Shown here in pieces: positions 44,182 to 53,892 of a DNA stretch of 64,000 nucleotides. Both the position numbers and the translations under genes were made by a program. Below the pieces are notes generated by a model that did not search any database, had not been told where the DNA came from, and saw nothing but the letters and a program-made list of their open reading frames with translations. The stretch covers positions 1 to 64,000 of the forward strand of contig JAOSJO010000022.1 of assembly GCA_027494055.1 (NCBI GenBank), written 5' to 3'. The first letter of the stretch is position 1, and each line of letters opens with the position of its first letter. The stretch comes from Anaerolineae bacterium (GTDB lineage Bacteria; Chloroflexota; Anaerolineae; Aggregatilineales; JAFGMM01).

Positions 44182-45133
44182 ATGGCGCTGATTATCGAGA
44201 CCCACGACCTCGTGAAACGCTATGGCAAGCTGACTGCCGTCAACGACCTGTCGCTCCAGGTCGACGAGGGGGGCGATTTACGGTTTCGTCGGCCCCAACG
44301 GCGCGGGCAAGACCACCACCATGCGCATCCTGACCACGCTGCTGCGCCCCACCTCCGGCCAGGCCTACGTGGCCGGCCACTCGGTGAACAAGACGCCGCG
44401 CAGCGTGCGCCGCGCCATCGGCTATATGCCCGACTTCTTCGGCGTCTATGACGACATGAAGGTGTGGGAGTACCTGGACTTCTTCGCCGCCTGTTACGAG
44501 ATCCCCGAACGCGACCGCCCCGGCCTCATCAACGACCTCCTGGAACTGGTTGACCTGAAGCACCGCCGCGAGGACATGGTGGACACCCTCTCGCGCGGCA
44601 TGAAGCAGCGGCTGTGCCTGGCGCGCACCCTGGCGCACGACCCACAGGTCCTCATCCTCGACGAGCCGGCCTCTGGCCTGGACCCGCGCGCCCGCATCGA
44701 GATTCGCGAACTGCTGGTGGAGCTGGCCCGGATGGGCAAGACCATCTTCTTCTCGTCGCACATCCTGGCCGACGTGGCCGAGATCTGCACCCACATCGGC
44801 ATCATCGAGGCGGGCGAGATGGTGGCGCAGGGCAGCATGAGCGAGATGCGCCGCACGCTGATCCCGCACCGCGAGATCACGATCACCATGCTTGAGGGCG
44901 TCGAGGCGGCCAGGGCCACCCTCTCGGCGATTGCGGGCGTGACCGAGGTGACCGACATGCCGCCCAGCGAGGGCCGCCCGCGCCTGCACGTCAAGTTCGT
45001 CGGCGAGGATACCGGCGTCACCGCGATCCTCCAGACGCTCACGCAGGCGGGCGTGCCGGTCGTGAGCTTCGCCGAGGAGACGAAAGACCTGGAGTCGGTG
45101 TTCATGCGCGCCACGAAGGGGATCGTCTCATGA
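44182..45133 (+). CDS. ABC transporter ATP-binding protein, ABC-2 type (one frameshift)
   Basis: ATG 44182 follows AAGGGGA. Motifs: Walker A GPNGAGKTTT, Q-loop region YMPDFFGVYDDM, signature LSRGMKQRLCLART, Walker B VLILDEPASGLDP, H-loop FFSSH. The frame breaks around 44268 between LSLQVDEGG and IYGFVGPNGAG. Repaired length is about 316 aa. Related to the NatA/DrrA type that works with a separate permease. It overlaps the permease gene by ATGA, so the two are translationally coupled. Confidence 0.93.
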
Positions 45134-46053
45134 CGGTGGAGGCCCACCCACGCCGGGGGTTCTCCGAGCGGCTGCGCGGCAACCCGGTCGTGCTGAAGGA
45201 GTTGCGCGGCAGGATGCGCGGCCCGCGCGCCTTCGCCGTGATGACGGTCTACCTGGGGCTGACCAGCGGCCTCACGGTGCTGCTCTACGTCTTGCAAGCC
45301 GAGGCGATCAACCGCACCTCCACGCCCACCGGGAGCGACATCGGGCGCGTGCTCTTCTATGGCGTGGTCGCCATCGAGCTTTTCCTCGTGACCTTCATCG
45401 GCCCGGCCTTCACCGCGAGCGCGATCAGCGGCGAGCGCGAGCACCGCACCTACGAACTGCTGCGCACGACGCTGCTCTCCGCGAGCGCGCTGATGTTCGG
45501 TAAGCTGGTCTCGGCGCTGTCGTACATCGTGCTGCTGCTGTTTGCGGCGATCCCGCTCCAGGCCATCGCGTTTCTGTTTGGCGGCGTCAGCGTCGAGGAG
45601 CTGGTGCTCAGCCTGGTGATCCTGCTCGCGACCGCGCTGCAATTCGGCACGGTGGGGCTGTATTTCTCCGCCATCATGGACCGCACCCTCCCCGCCAGCG
45701 TCCTGACGTACAGCTACGCGCTGTTCACCACCGTCGGCCTGCCCATTTTCCTCGCGATCTTCCTGCCCATCTTCTCGCCGCTCGTCCGCCTGATTAACTC
45801 GTCGGCGGTGCAGGCGGCGGCGCTCTACGCGAGCGGGATCGTCGTGAGCACGAACCCGATTGCCACCATGCTCATCACGCAGACGTTCATCGCCGAGCGG
45901 CAGGAAATCGGCGCGTTTCAGTTCACGCTCGCGACAGGCCAGCAGGTGCCGGTCATCTCGCCGTGGATCCCATACACGATCTTCGCCGTGCTCACCTCGG
46001 TGGTGTTGATGTGGCTGACGGTGCAGCGCATTCGCCAGCAGGCGGACGAGTAG
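45130..46053 (+). CDS. ABC-2 type transporter permease
   Basis: 307 aa, intact. It starts by the ATGA overlap with the ATPase gene. Six hydrophobic segments: VMTVYLGLTSGLTVLLYV, VVAIELFLVTFIGPAFTA, ALSYIVLLLFAAIPLQAIAF, LVLSLVILLATALQFGTV, FTTVGLPIFLAIFLPIF and TIFAVLTSVVLMWL. ASAISGEREHRTYELLRTTLLSASALMFGKL is the typical ABC-2 cytoplasmic coupling segment. Cargo unknown. Confidence 0.9.
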   Translation: MTVEAHPRRGFSERLRGNPVVLKELRGRMRGPRAFAVMTVYLGLTSGLTVLLYVLQAEAINRTSTPTGSDIGRVLFYGVVAIELFLVTFIGPAFTASAISGEREHRTYELLRTTLLSASALMFGKLVSALSYIVLLLFAAIPLQAIAFLFGGVSVEELVLSLVILLATALQFGTVGLYFSAIMDRTLPASVLTYSYALFTTVGLPIFLAIFLPIFSPLVRLINSSAVQAAALYASGIVVSTNPIATMLITQTFIAERQEIGAFQFTLATGQQVPVISPWIPYTIFAVLTSVVLMWLTVQRIRQQADE

Positions 46054-46110
46054 GCTGCGCGATGCGGCAGCGGCGGGCGCATTTCGATTTAGGGGCAAGG
46101 ATGGGTTGGC

Positions 46111-46143
46111 AGCTCCCAGGGAGCTTGAAGCGCCCTGGGAGCT
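46111..46143. repeat. Inverted repeat AGCTCCCAGGG...CCCTGGGAGCT, copy 1
   Basis: Arms AGCTCCCAGGG (46111-46121) and CCCTGGGAGCT (46133-46143) enclose AGCTTGAAGCG. A diverged copy lies at 48121-48151. Confidence 0.75.
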
Positions 46144-46187
46144 ATGGGATGCCCCCTGATGAAGTTACCCTTTGCGGCGTAGACCCC

Positions 46188-46217
46188 TTGTCTGCGGTGG
46201 TTGAGTCGGTATACGAT
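46188..46217 (+). promoter_or_regulatory. Possible promoter of the gene at 46248
   Basis: TTGTCT (46188-46193) and TACGAT (46212-46217) with an 18-base spacer, 30 bases before the start codon. Confidence 0.45.
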
Positions 46218-46247
46218 AAGAGCAGGTGTAGTTGAGACAGGTGCGCC

Positions 46248-48075
46248 ATGATACAGCCGGCGGCAGGTCAGGACATCAGCAAGCTCATCGCGGCATGGAA
46301 CGTGCGGCTGCGCCTCCAGCAGGCGCTGCACTGGCTGCCGCGCGGCCTATCGGCGGGGCTGGTCGCCGCCATTGTGATTGGCGTGGCGGCGCGCCTGCGG
46401 CCCATCCTGCTGCAAGAGCAGGTGCTTGTGGTCGGCCTGGGGGCGGCGGCAGCCGGCGGCCTGATCGCCTTCGTCGTCGTGTGGCTCTGGCCGCGCCCCA
46501 CGCTGGACTACGCGCGCCGCTATGACGCGCTGTTTGGCCTCAAGGAACGCCTGAGCACCGCGCTCGAACTCGTCGCCGGGCGGCTCGTCGCCGTGCACGG
46601 GGAGATCGCCGCGCTGCAACTGGAAGACGCCGTGACGAAGGCGCGCAGCGTCGATTACCGCGCGCACATGCCGCTTACGATCCGCTGGCGCGACTGGTTG
46701 ATCGCGCTGGGGCTGCTGGGGCTGTTCCTGCTGGTCTGGTGGCTGCCCAACCAGCAGGCCGCCGTGGCCGCGCAGCAGCAGGCGTTCGCGCAGGCGCTCG
46801 AAGGCCAGGTGGCCGACCTGCGCGACCTGCGCGAGGAGGTGCTCTCCGACTCGAGCCTCACCGAGGAAGAGCGCGAGGCGATCCTCAACACGCTGGACGA
46901 GACCATGGAGACGCTGGAACAGCCGGGCGTCTCGCGCGAGGAGGCGGTCGCGACGCTCTCCGAGGCGGAGGAGCAACTGCGCGAGCTGGCCGACAACGCC
47001 GACGACGCGCGCCGGATGGGCGACCTTGCCGAGGCGGGCGCGGCGCTCAACGAGGAGCCGGCCCAGGAGTTGGGCGAGGCGATGCAACAGGGCGACATGG
47101 AAAGCGCCGCCCAGCAAGCCGACCTGCTGGGCCAGCGGCTGGAGGGGCTGTCAGAGGCGCAGCGCCAGCAGTTGGCGGAACAACTCGAACAGGCGGCGGA
47201 GGCGCTGGAGGGCAGCAACCCCGAAGTGGCGCAGCAGATGCGTGAGGCGGCTGAAGCCCTCCGCGAGGGCGACCTCGAAGGCGCACAGGAGGCGCTGGAG
47301 CAGCTCTCGCAGCAGTTGCAGCAGCAGGACCAGCAAGGACAACAAGGGCAACAGGGGCAGCAAAGCCAGCAGGGCGAGCAGGCGCAGCAGACAATCGAGC
47401 GCATGGCCGACCAGATGCAGCAGGGCCAGCAGCAGATGGCGCAGCAGGGTCAGATGCCGGGCGAGCAGGACCCGCAGGGCCAGAGCCGGCCCGGCCAGAG
47501 CAGCCAGCAGGGGCAGCCCGGCAGCATGGGGAGCGAGAACCAGACCGAGAGTCAAGGCGGGCTGACGGGCGAGAGCGAGGGCACGGCCAACCAGCTCGGC
47601 GAGGGCAACCAGCCGGGCGCGGGCGAGATGACGGGCTTCGCCGAGGGTGAAGCGCCCGGCGGCCAGGGCATGGGCGAGCAGCAGGGCCAGCAGGAGGGCG
47701 AGGCGCGGCGCGGGCGAGGGCCAGGCCGGCTTTGGCGAGAGTACCGGCGCGGGTGGCGCGGCGGAAGAGGAGATCGGCACGGACAACGAGCCGGGTGGCA
47801 GAGGCGAGCGCCAGTACGAAGCGATCCTCGACCCCTCCCGCATCGGCGGGCAGGGCGCGGACGAGGTTGACCTGCCGATCAACCCCGAAGACCTGGAAGA
47901 GCTGCCCTGGCAGCCGGGCGAGCTTGCGATCCCGGAGGAGGGCGAGAGCCTGGTGCCGTACAGCGAGGTCTTCGGCGACTACGCCAACGCGGTCGACGAA
48001 GCGATGGAGAGCGGGCGCATCCCTCTGGGGCTGCGCGGCGTCATCCGCGAGTATTTCTCCTCGTTGGAGCCATAA
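46248..48075 (+). CDS. Membrane protein with long Gln/Glu-rich helical domain (one frameshift)
   Basis: ATG 46248 follows CAGGTG. Two hydrophobic segments near the start (GLVAAIVIGVAARL and VVGLGAAAAGGLIAFVVVWLW) and a third (WLIALGLLGLFLLVWWL) anchor it. A long Ala/Glu/Gln helix (VADLRDLREEVLSDSSLTEEEREAIL onwards) and a Gln/Gly tract follow, then a folded acidic C-terminus (EVDLPINPEDLEELPWQPGE). The frame breaks near 47710. Repaired length is about 608 aa. Its shape resembles DUF4175-like proteins that accompany MoxR/DUF58 genes, none of which is seen here. Likely works with the upstream ABC transporter. Confidence 0.7.
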
Positions 48076-48120
48076 ACTCCTGCGCGTTTCTTCCCCTGCT
48101 CTGAAAGTCGCGGTCTGGTC

Positions 48121-48151
48121 GCTCCCAGGGGACTTGAAGCTCCGTGGGAGT
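48121..48151. repeat. Inverted repeat GCTCCCAGG...CCGTGGGAG, copy 2
   Basis: Diverged copy of the 46111-46143 element, sharing CTCCCAGGG and ACTTGAAGC(T/G) in the loop. Both flank the same gene. Confidence 0.65.
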
Positions 48152-48304
48152 TGGGGATTCGAGAAGAAAGTACATTATCGGATTGATTTCTTCAGGCGCG
48201 TTGGTCGGTGGGCTACGGAATACACACAACGGCACGACGCCAAAGCTGAACGGATACACAGAGGTGTTCGACGCCGCGCACTCCGGGTAAAATGACCGCT
48301 CACC

Positions 48305-49492
48305 ATGAACCTCCGCGCCTTTCTCGCCGTCGTCGCCGTGCTGCTGCTGGGCCTGCTCGCCGGGCTGGCGTTCCTGATCCTCGCGCAGGCGCTTATCCGC
48401 GCCGCGCCCCCACCGGCGACGCCCGCCGTCCCGCCGGAGACGCCCCTCACGCCGACCGCCACCACCGGCCCGCCCCCGCTTGAAACCTGCCCGCCGGAGC
48501 GCGTGGCGGCGGCGCATGAAGCCATGCCGCCCTACACCCCGACGACAGAAATGCAGTTCGTGACCGTGGCCGGCGCGGGCTTCGCCGCCGGCGGCGTCGA
48601 GTTCGTGGTGCGCGGCGTCAACTACTACCCGGCGCACAGCCCGTGGCGGCGCTTCCTCACCGAGGCGACGCCCGACACCGTCGCGGATGACTTCCGCCTG
48701 ATGCGCGCGGCCGGGCTGAACACACTGCGCATCTTCGTGTGGCACCAGCCGCTCTTCCAGTGCCCCGGCAGCGGCCCGACACCCCAGCCTGAGGCCTTCG
48801 CGCGGCTGGACGCCTTCATCCAACTGGCGGCGGAGGCGGGCTTTCGCCTGATCGTCACCCTCAACGACCTGCCCGACCTCGACAACTACCCGCTGTACAC
48901 CGCGCCGGCGCACACCCAGGCGCAGATGCGCTACATCGTGACGCGCTACCGCGACGAGCCGGCCATCATGGCGTGGGACCTGCGCAACGAAGGCGACATC
49001 GACTACCGCGAGCGCTTCGACCGGGCGCAGGTGCTCGCCTGGCTGGAGCAGGCCAGCGCGGTGGTGCGCGCGGCTGCGCCCCGCCAGCTTATCACGGCGG
49101 GGTGGCTGCAAGACGCCAACGCCACCGCGCCCTACGTGGACTTCCTCTCGTTTCACCACTGGCGCAGCGCCGAGGAGCTTGCGGCGCGCATCGCCGCGCT
49201 GAAGGCGCTGACCGACCAGCCCATCCTGCTTGAGGAGGTCGGCTACAGCACGCACGGGCGCTCAGAGGCGGAGCAGGCCGCCCTCCTCGACGCCGCCATC
49301 GCCGCCGCCGAGGGCGGTGGGCTGGCCGGCTGGCTGGTGTGGACGGCGTTCGACTTCCCGCGCGAGGCGACGTGTTTCCCGCCCGATTGCCCCTCGCCCG
49401 ACAACCAGGAGCATCACTTCGGCCTGTGGCGTGTCGATAGCGCGCCCAAGCTGGCGGTCGATGTGGTGCGCCGGTACACAGGCGCGCCATAG
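48305..49492 (+). CDS. Membrane-anchored GH5-like glycoside hydrolase
   Basis: 395 aa, intact. An N-terminal signal anchor (AFLAVVAVLLLGLLAGLAFLILA) is followed by a Pro/Thr linker and a TIM-barrel domain: FVVRGVNYYPAHSPW, GLNTLRIFVWHQPLF. The acid/base Glu is in MAWDLRNEGD and the nucleophile Glu in ILLEEVGYS, both typical of clan GH-A. No ribosome-binding site is visible. TAAAAT 11 bases or so upstream could be a -10, suggesting a nearly leaderless transcript. Likely hydrolyses a beta-mannan or glucan-like polymer outside the cell; substrate not determinable. Confidence 0.85.
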   Translation: MNLRAFLAVVAVLLLGLLAGLAFLILAQALIRAAPPPATPAVPPETPLTPTATTGPPPLETCPPERVAAAHEAMPPYTPTTEMQFVTVAGAGFAAGGVEFVVRGVNYYPAHSPWRRFLTEATPDTVADDFRLMRAAGLNTLRIFVWHQPLFQCPGSGPTPQPEAFARLDAFIQLAAEAGFRLIVTLNDLPDLDNYPLYTAPAHTQAQMRYIVTRYRDEPAIMAWDLRNEGDIDYRERFDRAQVLAWLEQASAVVRAAAPRQLITAGWLQDANATAPYVDFLSFHHWRSAEELAARIAALKALTDQPILLEEVGYSTHGRSEAEQAALLDAAIAAAEGGGLAGWLVWTAFDFPREATCFPPDCPSPDNQEHHFGLWRVDSAPKLAVDVVRRYTGAP

Positions 49493-49792
49493 CCGTCTCT
49501 TTTCACATTGTCCGCCCGGTGTTACGCCACAGTGTGTTCTTCGTAACCTGACGGCTCAAGCTGTTCCCTATCCACTGCCCTATCTGGCGGTAGGGGCGAC
49601 CCGGCGGGTCGCCCCCTGCATCTCAAGGTTTGTGATAGGCGCATAGCCATACCGTGCCGTGTTATTCGTGGCCGATTCGCCTCTTGCCTCTACCATTTCC
49701 AGGTACGCCACTTTCACGGTATCCTATGTTCCCCTGCGGCCCGTCCACCGCAGGCGATAGGCCACCGTTCGGAGTTGTGGAGTGCTCACACT
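49493..49792. other. Spacer holding dispersed repeat copy 2
   Basis: 300 bases without a gene. TATCCT near 49723 with TTTCCA 18 bases upstream is a weak candidate promoter for the regulator gene. Confidence 0.5.
49566..49657. repeat. Dispersed roughly 95-nt intergenic repeat, copy 2
   Basis: Matches 39791-39887 at both ends (CCTATCCACTGCCCTATCTGG and TGTGATAGGCGCA). The central palindrome is GGGGCGACCCGGCGGGTCGCCCC-like. Confidence 0.8.
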
Positions 49793-50775
49793 ATGTTCCG
49801 TAAGCGCATTCAGAATGTCTACGCGAATCTCTCGCCGAACAACCAGCGCGTGGCGCGCTACATCCTCGATCATTACCACGAGGCCGCCTTCATGAGCGCC
49901 AACCAGCTCGGTATGCTCCTCGATGTCGATGCCGCCACAATCGTGCGGTTTGCACAGCGGGTCGGCTACAGCGGCTACACCGACCTGCTGGAGGCATTGC
50001 GCAAGGCCGTCCAGCAGGACTTGCACCGCGCGCGCACCGCACCCACCGACCCGACGGACATGACCTCCACCACGCTTGCCGCGCTCGACATGCAGATCAA
50101 CAGCATTCAGGCCATGCGCGCGTCGCTTGACCAGACCCTGCTCAGCCAGGCGTTGGAGCGCATCCTGAATGCGAACCGCATCTACGTCATGGGCGAGGGG
50201 GTGTCAAGCCGCCTCGCCGACCTGGGCGCGTATGGGCTGCGCGTCATCGGCCTGGACGCCGTCACGGTCGAGCCAACCGTCGGCGACGCGCTCGCCGTCT
50301 TCATGCACGCCAGCCAGGATGACGTGATGGTCGCCATTGTCATCACGGAGCTTGCCCCCAGGTCACCAACGCGGTCAGGACAATGCGCGAGTGGGGCGTG
50401 CCGACTGTGGGCATCGTCGGCGCGCTTTACTGGCCGGTCGTGCAGTGGCTGGACATCGCGCTCGTCGCGCCCATCGAGTCGGTGACCTTCTTCACCAATT
50501 TCGCCGCCACGGCGGCGCTCATCAATGCAATGGGTGAGGGGCTGCTGGTGCGTCAGGGCGCGTGGATGGTCGAGCGCGCGCGCGGCCTCGCGAACATGGC
50601 GCAGGTTCTGATGGGCATCGACGCGCCCGTCGGCGCAGATGCGCCCGGCACGATGGTCTCCCGGATCGTCGCAAACCGCGACCGGATGGCGGCGCAAGCC
50701 GGGGACGCCGGCGCAACCGAAGACAACGCTGATGCCGCGCCTGGGGCCGGCGCATCACAGGAGGCGACGCCATGA
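49793..50775 (+). CDS. RpiR/MurR-family transcriptional regulator with SIS domain (one frameshift)
   Basis: Phosphosugar-responsive regulator. The N-terminal HTH_6 domain (about 1-75) shows LSPNNQRVARYILDHYHEAAFMSANQLGMLLDVDAATIVRFAQRVGYSGYTDL. The SIS domain (about 125-265) has IYVMGEGVSSRLADLGAYGLRVIG and VPTVGIVG. The Ala/Asp-rich tail is probably disordered. One C is missing in the C run around 50354 (ITELAP-QVTNAVRTMREWG). Start ATG 49793 with GGAG 10 bases upstream. Repaired length is 327 aa. It overlaps the epimerase gene by ATGA, so the two are co-translated. Confidence 0.9.
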
Positions 50776-51766
50776 CGGCTGTGGAGGGCCGGCGTGTTTT
50801 CGTGACCGGCGCGACCGGCTTCATCGGTGGGGCGGTGGCGCTACGGCTCGCGGCGGAGGGGGGCGCGCGTGACCGGGCTGGCGCGCGACCCAGCGCGGGC
50901 CGGTTTCCTCAGCGAGGCCGGCGTGGAGGTGGTCCAGGGCGACATCGGCGACCCGGAACGGCTGCGCGCGCAGGTCGCCGGCGCGGAGGTGGTGTTCCAC
51001 CTGGCGGCGGCGGCCGGCGTCGCGACGCACGCGCGCATGGCCGCGGTCAACATCTGGGGGACCGACAACGTGCTCCAGGCGGCGCGCGACGCCGGCGTGG
51101 CGCGCTTCGTCCACGTCTCGACGATTTCGGTGTACGGCTACACGCGGCGCGGCGTCGTCGATGAGACGGCGCGCCTTCATCCGATAGGCGAGGGCTATGG
51201 CGACACCAAGGCCATCGGCGAGCGGCTGGCGCTCAGGAGCGGCCTGCCGGCGACCGTCGTGCGCCCGGCGCAGGTCTATGGGCCGCGCAGCCAGCCCTGG
51301 ACCGTGCGCCTCATCGACCTGACGCGGTGGTTCGTCCCCCTCGTGGACGGCGGGCGCGGGACGTGCCACCCGATCTACATCGACGACATCGTAGACCTGC
51401 TCGTCCTGGCCGCGCACCACCCCGACGCGCCGGGGCAGGTCTTCAACGGCTCGCCAGACCCGCCGGCGACATGGCGCGACTTCCTCACCGGCTACGGGCG
51501 GATGCACGGCCACAGCCGCGTCGTGAGCGTGCCGCGCTGGCTGCTCACCCTGCCTCTAGGGGGTGGCGGAGGGCGCGTTCCGCCTCACGGACCGGCGGCT
51601 GCCGGTGCGCACCATGCTCAACTTCCTCACCGCCGACGTGACGTACAGCAACCGCAAGGCGCGCGAGGTGCTGGGGTGGACGCCGCGCGTCGATCTCGCC
51701 GAGGGGATGCGCCGCAGCGAGGCATGGCTGCGCGCGCACGGCCACCTCCCGCCTGCGGTACAATAG
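50772..51766 (+). CDS. NAD-dependent epimerase/dehydratase, extended SDR (two frameshifts)
   Basis: Nucleotide-sugar or related epimerase. The NAD site is VFVTGATGFIGGAVA, and the catalytic Ser/Thr region is VHVSTISVYG. YGDTK carries the YxxxK catalytic pair, and VRPAQVYGP and the C-terminal KAREVLGWTPRVDLAEGM are family hallmarks. The frame breaks in the G run near 50862 and near 51560. Repaired length is about 331 aa. Overlap with the regulator suggests the regulator senses a sugar phosphate in the same pathway. Confidence 0.9.
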
Positions 51767-51807
51767 GCCGGGCAAGGCCGTTCATACACCCTGGACCCTG
51801 AAAGCTG

Positions 51808-52665
51808 TTGCCAGAAATTCTGCTCCTCGGCGTGATCGGGTTGGCCGGCGTGGCGCTGGCGTGGTGGCTGCTCGTCACCACGGAGGGCGTCTACCTGGGC
51901 CGGCGCGTAGTCGTGTGGCTGTACGACCTCTATGCCCACCGCTACGACAGGATCAAGGGCTTCGACCCGGACGACGAAGCGACCTTTCTGGGACGGTACG
52001 TCTTCCACGCGCTGGAGGGCGCGCCGGCGGCGCTCGTGCTCGACGTGGCGACCGGCACCGGTCGCCTGCCGCTACTGCTGATGGAAGCGCCCGCCTTCAA
52101 CGGGCGCGTATGGGGGCTGGACCTCTCGCGCCGGATGCTGCGCGTGGCGGCGGAGAAGCTGGCGCCCTACGGGCAGCGCACCCGGCTGCTGTGGCAGGCG
52201 GCGGAAAGCCTCCCCTTTGTGGACGCTGCCTTCGACATGGTGACGTGCCTGGAGGCGCTGGAGTTCTTCACCGACCAGCGCGCCGTGCTGGCCGAGATCG
52301 CGCGCGTGCTGCGACCGGGCGGCGTGCTGGTGACGACGCGCCGCCTGGGCCGTGACGCGGCGCTGATGCCGGGCAAGGCGCTGAGCGAGGAAAATCTGGC
52401 GGCGCTGCTCGGCGCGCTGGGCCTTGAGGGCGTCGCGTTCTACCCGTGGCAGATGGACTATGACATTGTGCTGGCGCAAAAAACGGGCGCGCCGTCAGCG
52501 GGGAAGGGGGGCGTGCGCCCCTTGGAGGAGGCGCTGTGCTGTCCGGCGTGCCGCGCCGCCGCCTTTGTCGAGACGGCGGGCGCGCTCCGGTGCGAAGCGT
52601 GCGGCGCGCGGTACCCCATCGCCGGGGATGGCGTCATCCTGCTGCACGGGGGAGGGCGGCGCGCT
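51808..52665 (+). CDS. Methyltransferase with Trm112-like zinc-ribbon C-terminus
   Basis: TTG start. An N-terminal membrane helix (ILLLGVIGLAGVALAWWLLV) precedes a class I SAM domain: VLDVATGTGRLPLLL, GLDLSRRMLRVA, LRPGGVLVTTRR. The C-terminus has CCPACR...CEACGARYPI, a four-Cys ribbon. The frame runs on to 52800 through a Ser/His-rich stretch that is only the antisense of the acidic tail of the next gene. A single-base correction in the G run near 52650 ends it at TAG 52663-52665, which I take as the real stop. Confidence 0.8.
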
Positions 52666-52682
52666 AGCGCAGGGCGGGCGCG

Positions 52683-53585
52683 TCATGCTTCCTCGTCATC
52701 CGGCGGTTCGTCGTCATATTCCTCATCTTCCCACTCTTCGTCGTCCCATTCCTCGTCTTCCCATTCTTCCTCGTCCCACTCGCCGTCGTTCTCCCCGTAA
52801 GGATACTGCTTCGGCGCTTCGCCGACCGTCTCCACGACACGGGGGTAGTCGTCGGCTTCGGGCGCGTCCGGATTGATCGCGTGGACGCGCACCTTGAAGC
52901 GCCACTCGTCGCCATAGTCGAAGAGGTACATGAATTCCTGCTTGAGCCGCAGCCCCAGGTCTTCCAGCTTCGTCGTGCGGACGTCGCCCGGCTCCGGCCT
53001 ATTGTCCATCAGGAACATGGACATCTCAAGGTCCTCAGGGGAGATCAGTTCGGTCAGACCCTGAACCAACGCGATCAATTCTTCAATCATCTCCAAATCG
53101 TGCGGCGCGACTGTCTCAGGCGACTCGCCGGTCAGGCGCAGCGCCTCCGCCATGATTTCCTCGACAGACTTCCCCTCGCTCACCATTTCCATTAACGCGC
53201 CAACAAATTCACCCTCGCTCACCAGTGGGCCGACGCCGGTCTCCAGCGCGCCAGGAGCTGGCGCGCCAGGAACTGGCGCGTCGGCTTCCGTGAGTCCCTC
53301 TTCGTCCGCGTCGTCTTCTTCGCCCTCAACCCAGCCAGGCCAGAGGCCCCCCATGTCGGGAATCGGGTATCCGTAAGGGTCCAGGCCCTCCGGCATGCAG
53401 TACTCGGTCTCATTGTCCCAGGCTCTGCCGCTCATGAAAAACGAGTACAGGTGGTCGGCGTCCCAGCCGAAGGCCTTCTGAATTGCAGCGTGCAGGTCCT
53501 GCAACGTCTGGTCGGCGCGCATCTCAATTTTGCGCCACACGCGCCCCGTACCGGGCAATGCCACATGCAAAGTATATGTCTTCAT
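52683..53585 (-). CDS. Plasmid pRiA4b ORF-3-like protein with acidic insert and tail
   Basis: 300 aa, start ATG 53585. MKTYTLHVALPGTGRVWRKIEMRADQTLQDLHAAIQKAFGWDADHLYSFFM and FMYLFDYGDEWRFKVRVHAI match the two halves of the PRiA4b ORF-3 fold. Between them are an insert rich in Pro/Ala/Glu and a helical segment (LEMIEELIALVQGLTELI). The last 30 residues are nearly all Asp/Glu/Trp. The family is often plasmid- or IS1096-associated, but no transposase is present. Function unknown. Convergent with the methyltransferase gene. Confidence 0.82.
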   Translation of the reverse strand: MKTYTLHVALPGTGRVWRKIEMRADQTLQDLHAAIQKAFGWDADHLYSFFMSGRAWDNETEYCMPEGLDPYGYPIPDMGGLWPGWVEGEEDDADEEGLTEADAPVPGAPAPGALETGVGPLVSEGEFVGALMEMVSEGKSVEEIMAEALRLTGESPETVAPHDLEMIEELIALVQGLTELISPEDLEMSMFLMDNRPEPGDVRTTKLEDLGLRLKQEFMYLFDYGDEWRFKVRVHAINPDAPEADDYPRVVETVGEAPKQYPYGENDGEWDEEEWEDEEWDDEEWEDEEYDDEPPDDEEA

Positions 53586-53728
53586 GCGTTGTTCTTTCCG
53601 CGCGTCTGCGCGACATGGACAGGACTCACATGCAGGCTCTGCGCCTATTCTACTACAGAAAAGGGCGCGAATGCGCCCAACCGCTCTCAGCGGGTGGACT
53701 GGGATGCATCCGCAAGCCGCGTGAGGAG

Positions 53729-53757
53729 TGGTTGAAACTGCCGCCATGTGGTACAGT
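53729..53757 (+). promoter_or_regulatory. Possible tRNA-His promoter
   Basis: TACAGT (53752-53757) 13 bases before the tRNA, with TGGTTG 17 bases upstream of it (weak). Confidence 0.4.
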
Positions 53758-53769
53758 AGGTGTGTCTAT

Positions 53770-53842
53770 GGTGCCTGTGGTGTAGCGGCAACACAACTGG
53801 TTGTGGCCCAGTAGAGCGTGGGTTCGAATCCCACCAGGCACC
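53770..53842 (+). tRNA. tRNA-His (anticodon GUG)
   Basis: Acceptor GTGCCTG pairs with CAGGCAC. The extra G-1 (53770) opposite C73 is the tRNA-His identity element. Anticodon stem ACTGG/CCAGT with loop TTGTGGC gives GUG. T-arm GTGGG-TTCGAAT-CCCAC. CCA is not encoded. Confidence 0.97.
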
Positions 53843-53858
53843 CTCGCGCTTGTTAGGC

Positions 53859-53892
53859 AACCCCACGGCCAACCGTGGGTTTGCGTTTTTTC
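53859..53892 (+). terminator. Rho-independent terminator after tRNA-His
   Basis: ACCCCACGG/CCGTGGGT stem with a short CCAA loop, then TTGCGTTTTTT. It lies 17 bases past the tRNA. Confidence 0.85.

Noticed and set aside
52683-53585. Insertion sequence indicated by the PRiA4b-ORF3-like gene
   Set aside because: No transposase, terminal inverted repeats or target duplication were seen around it.
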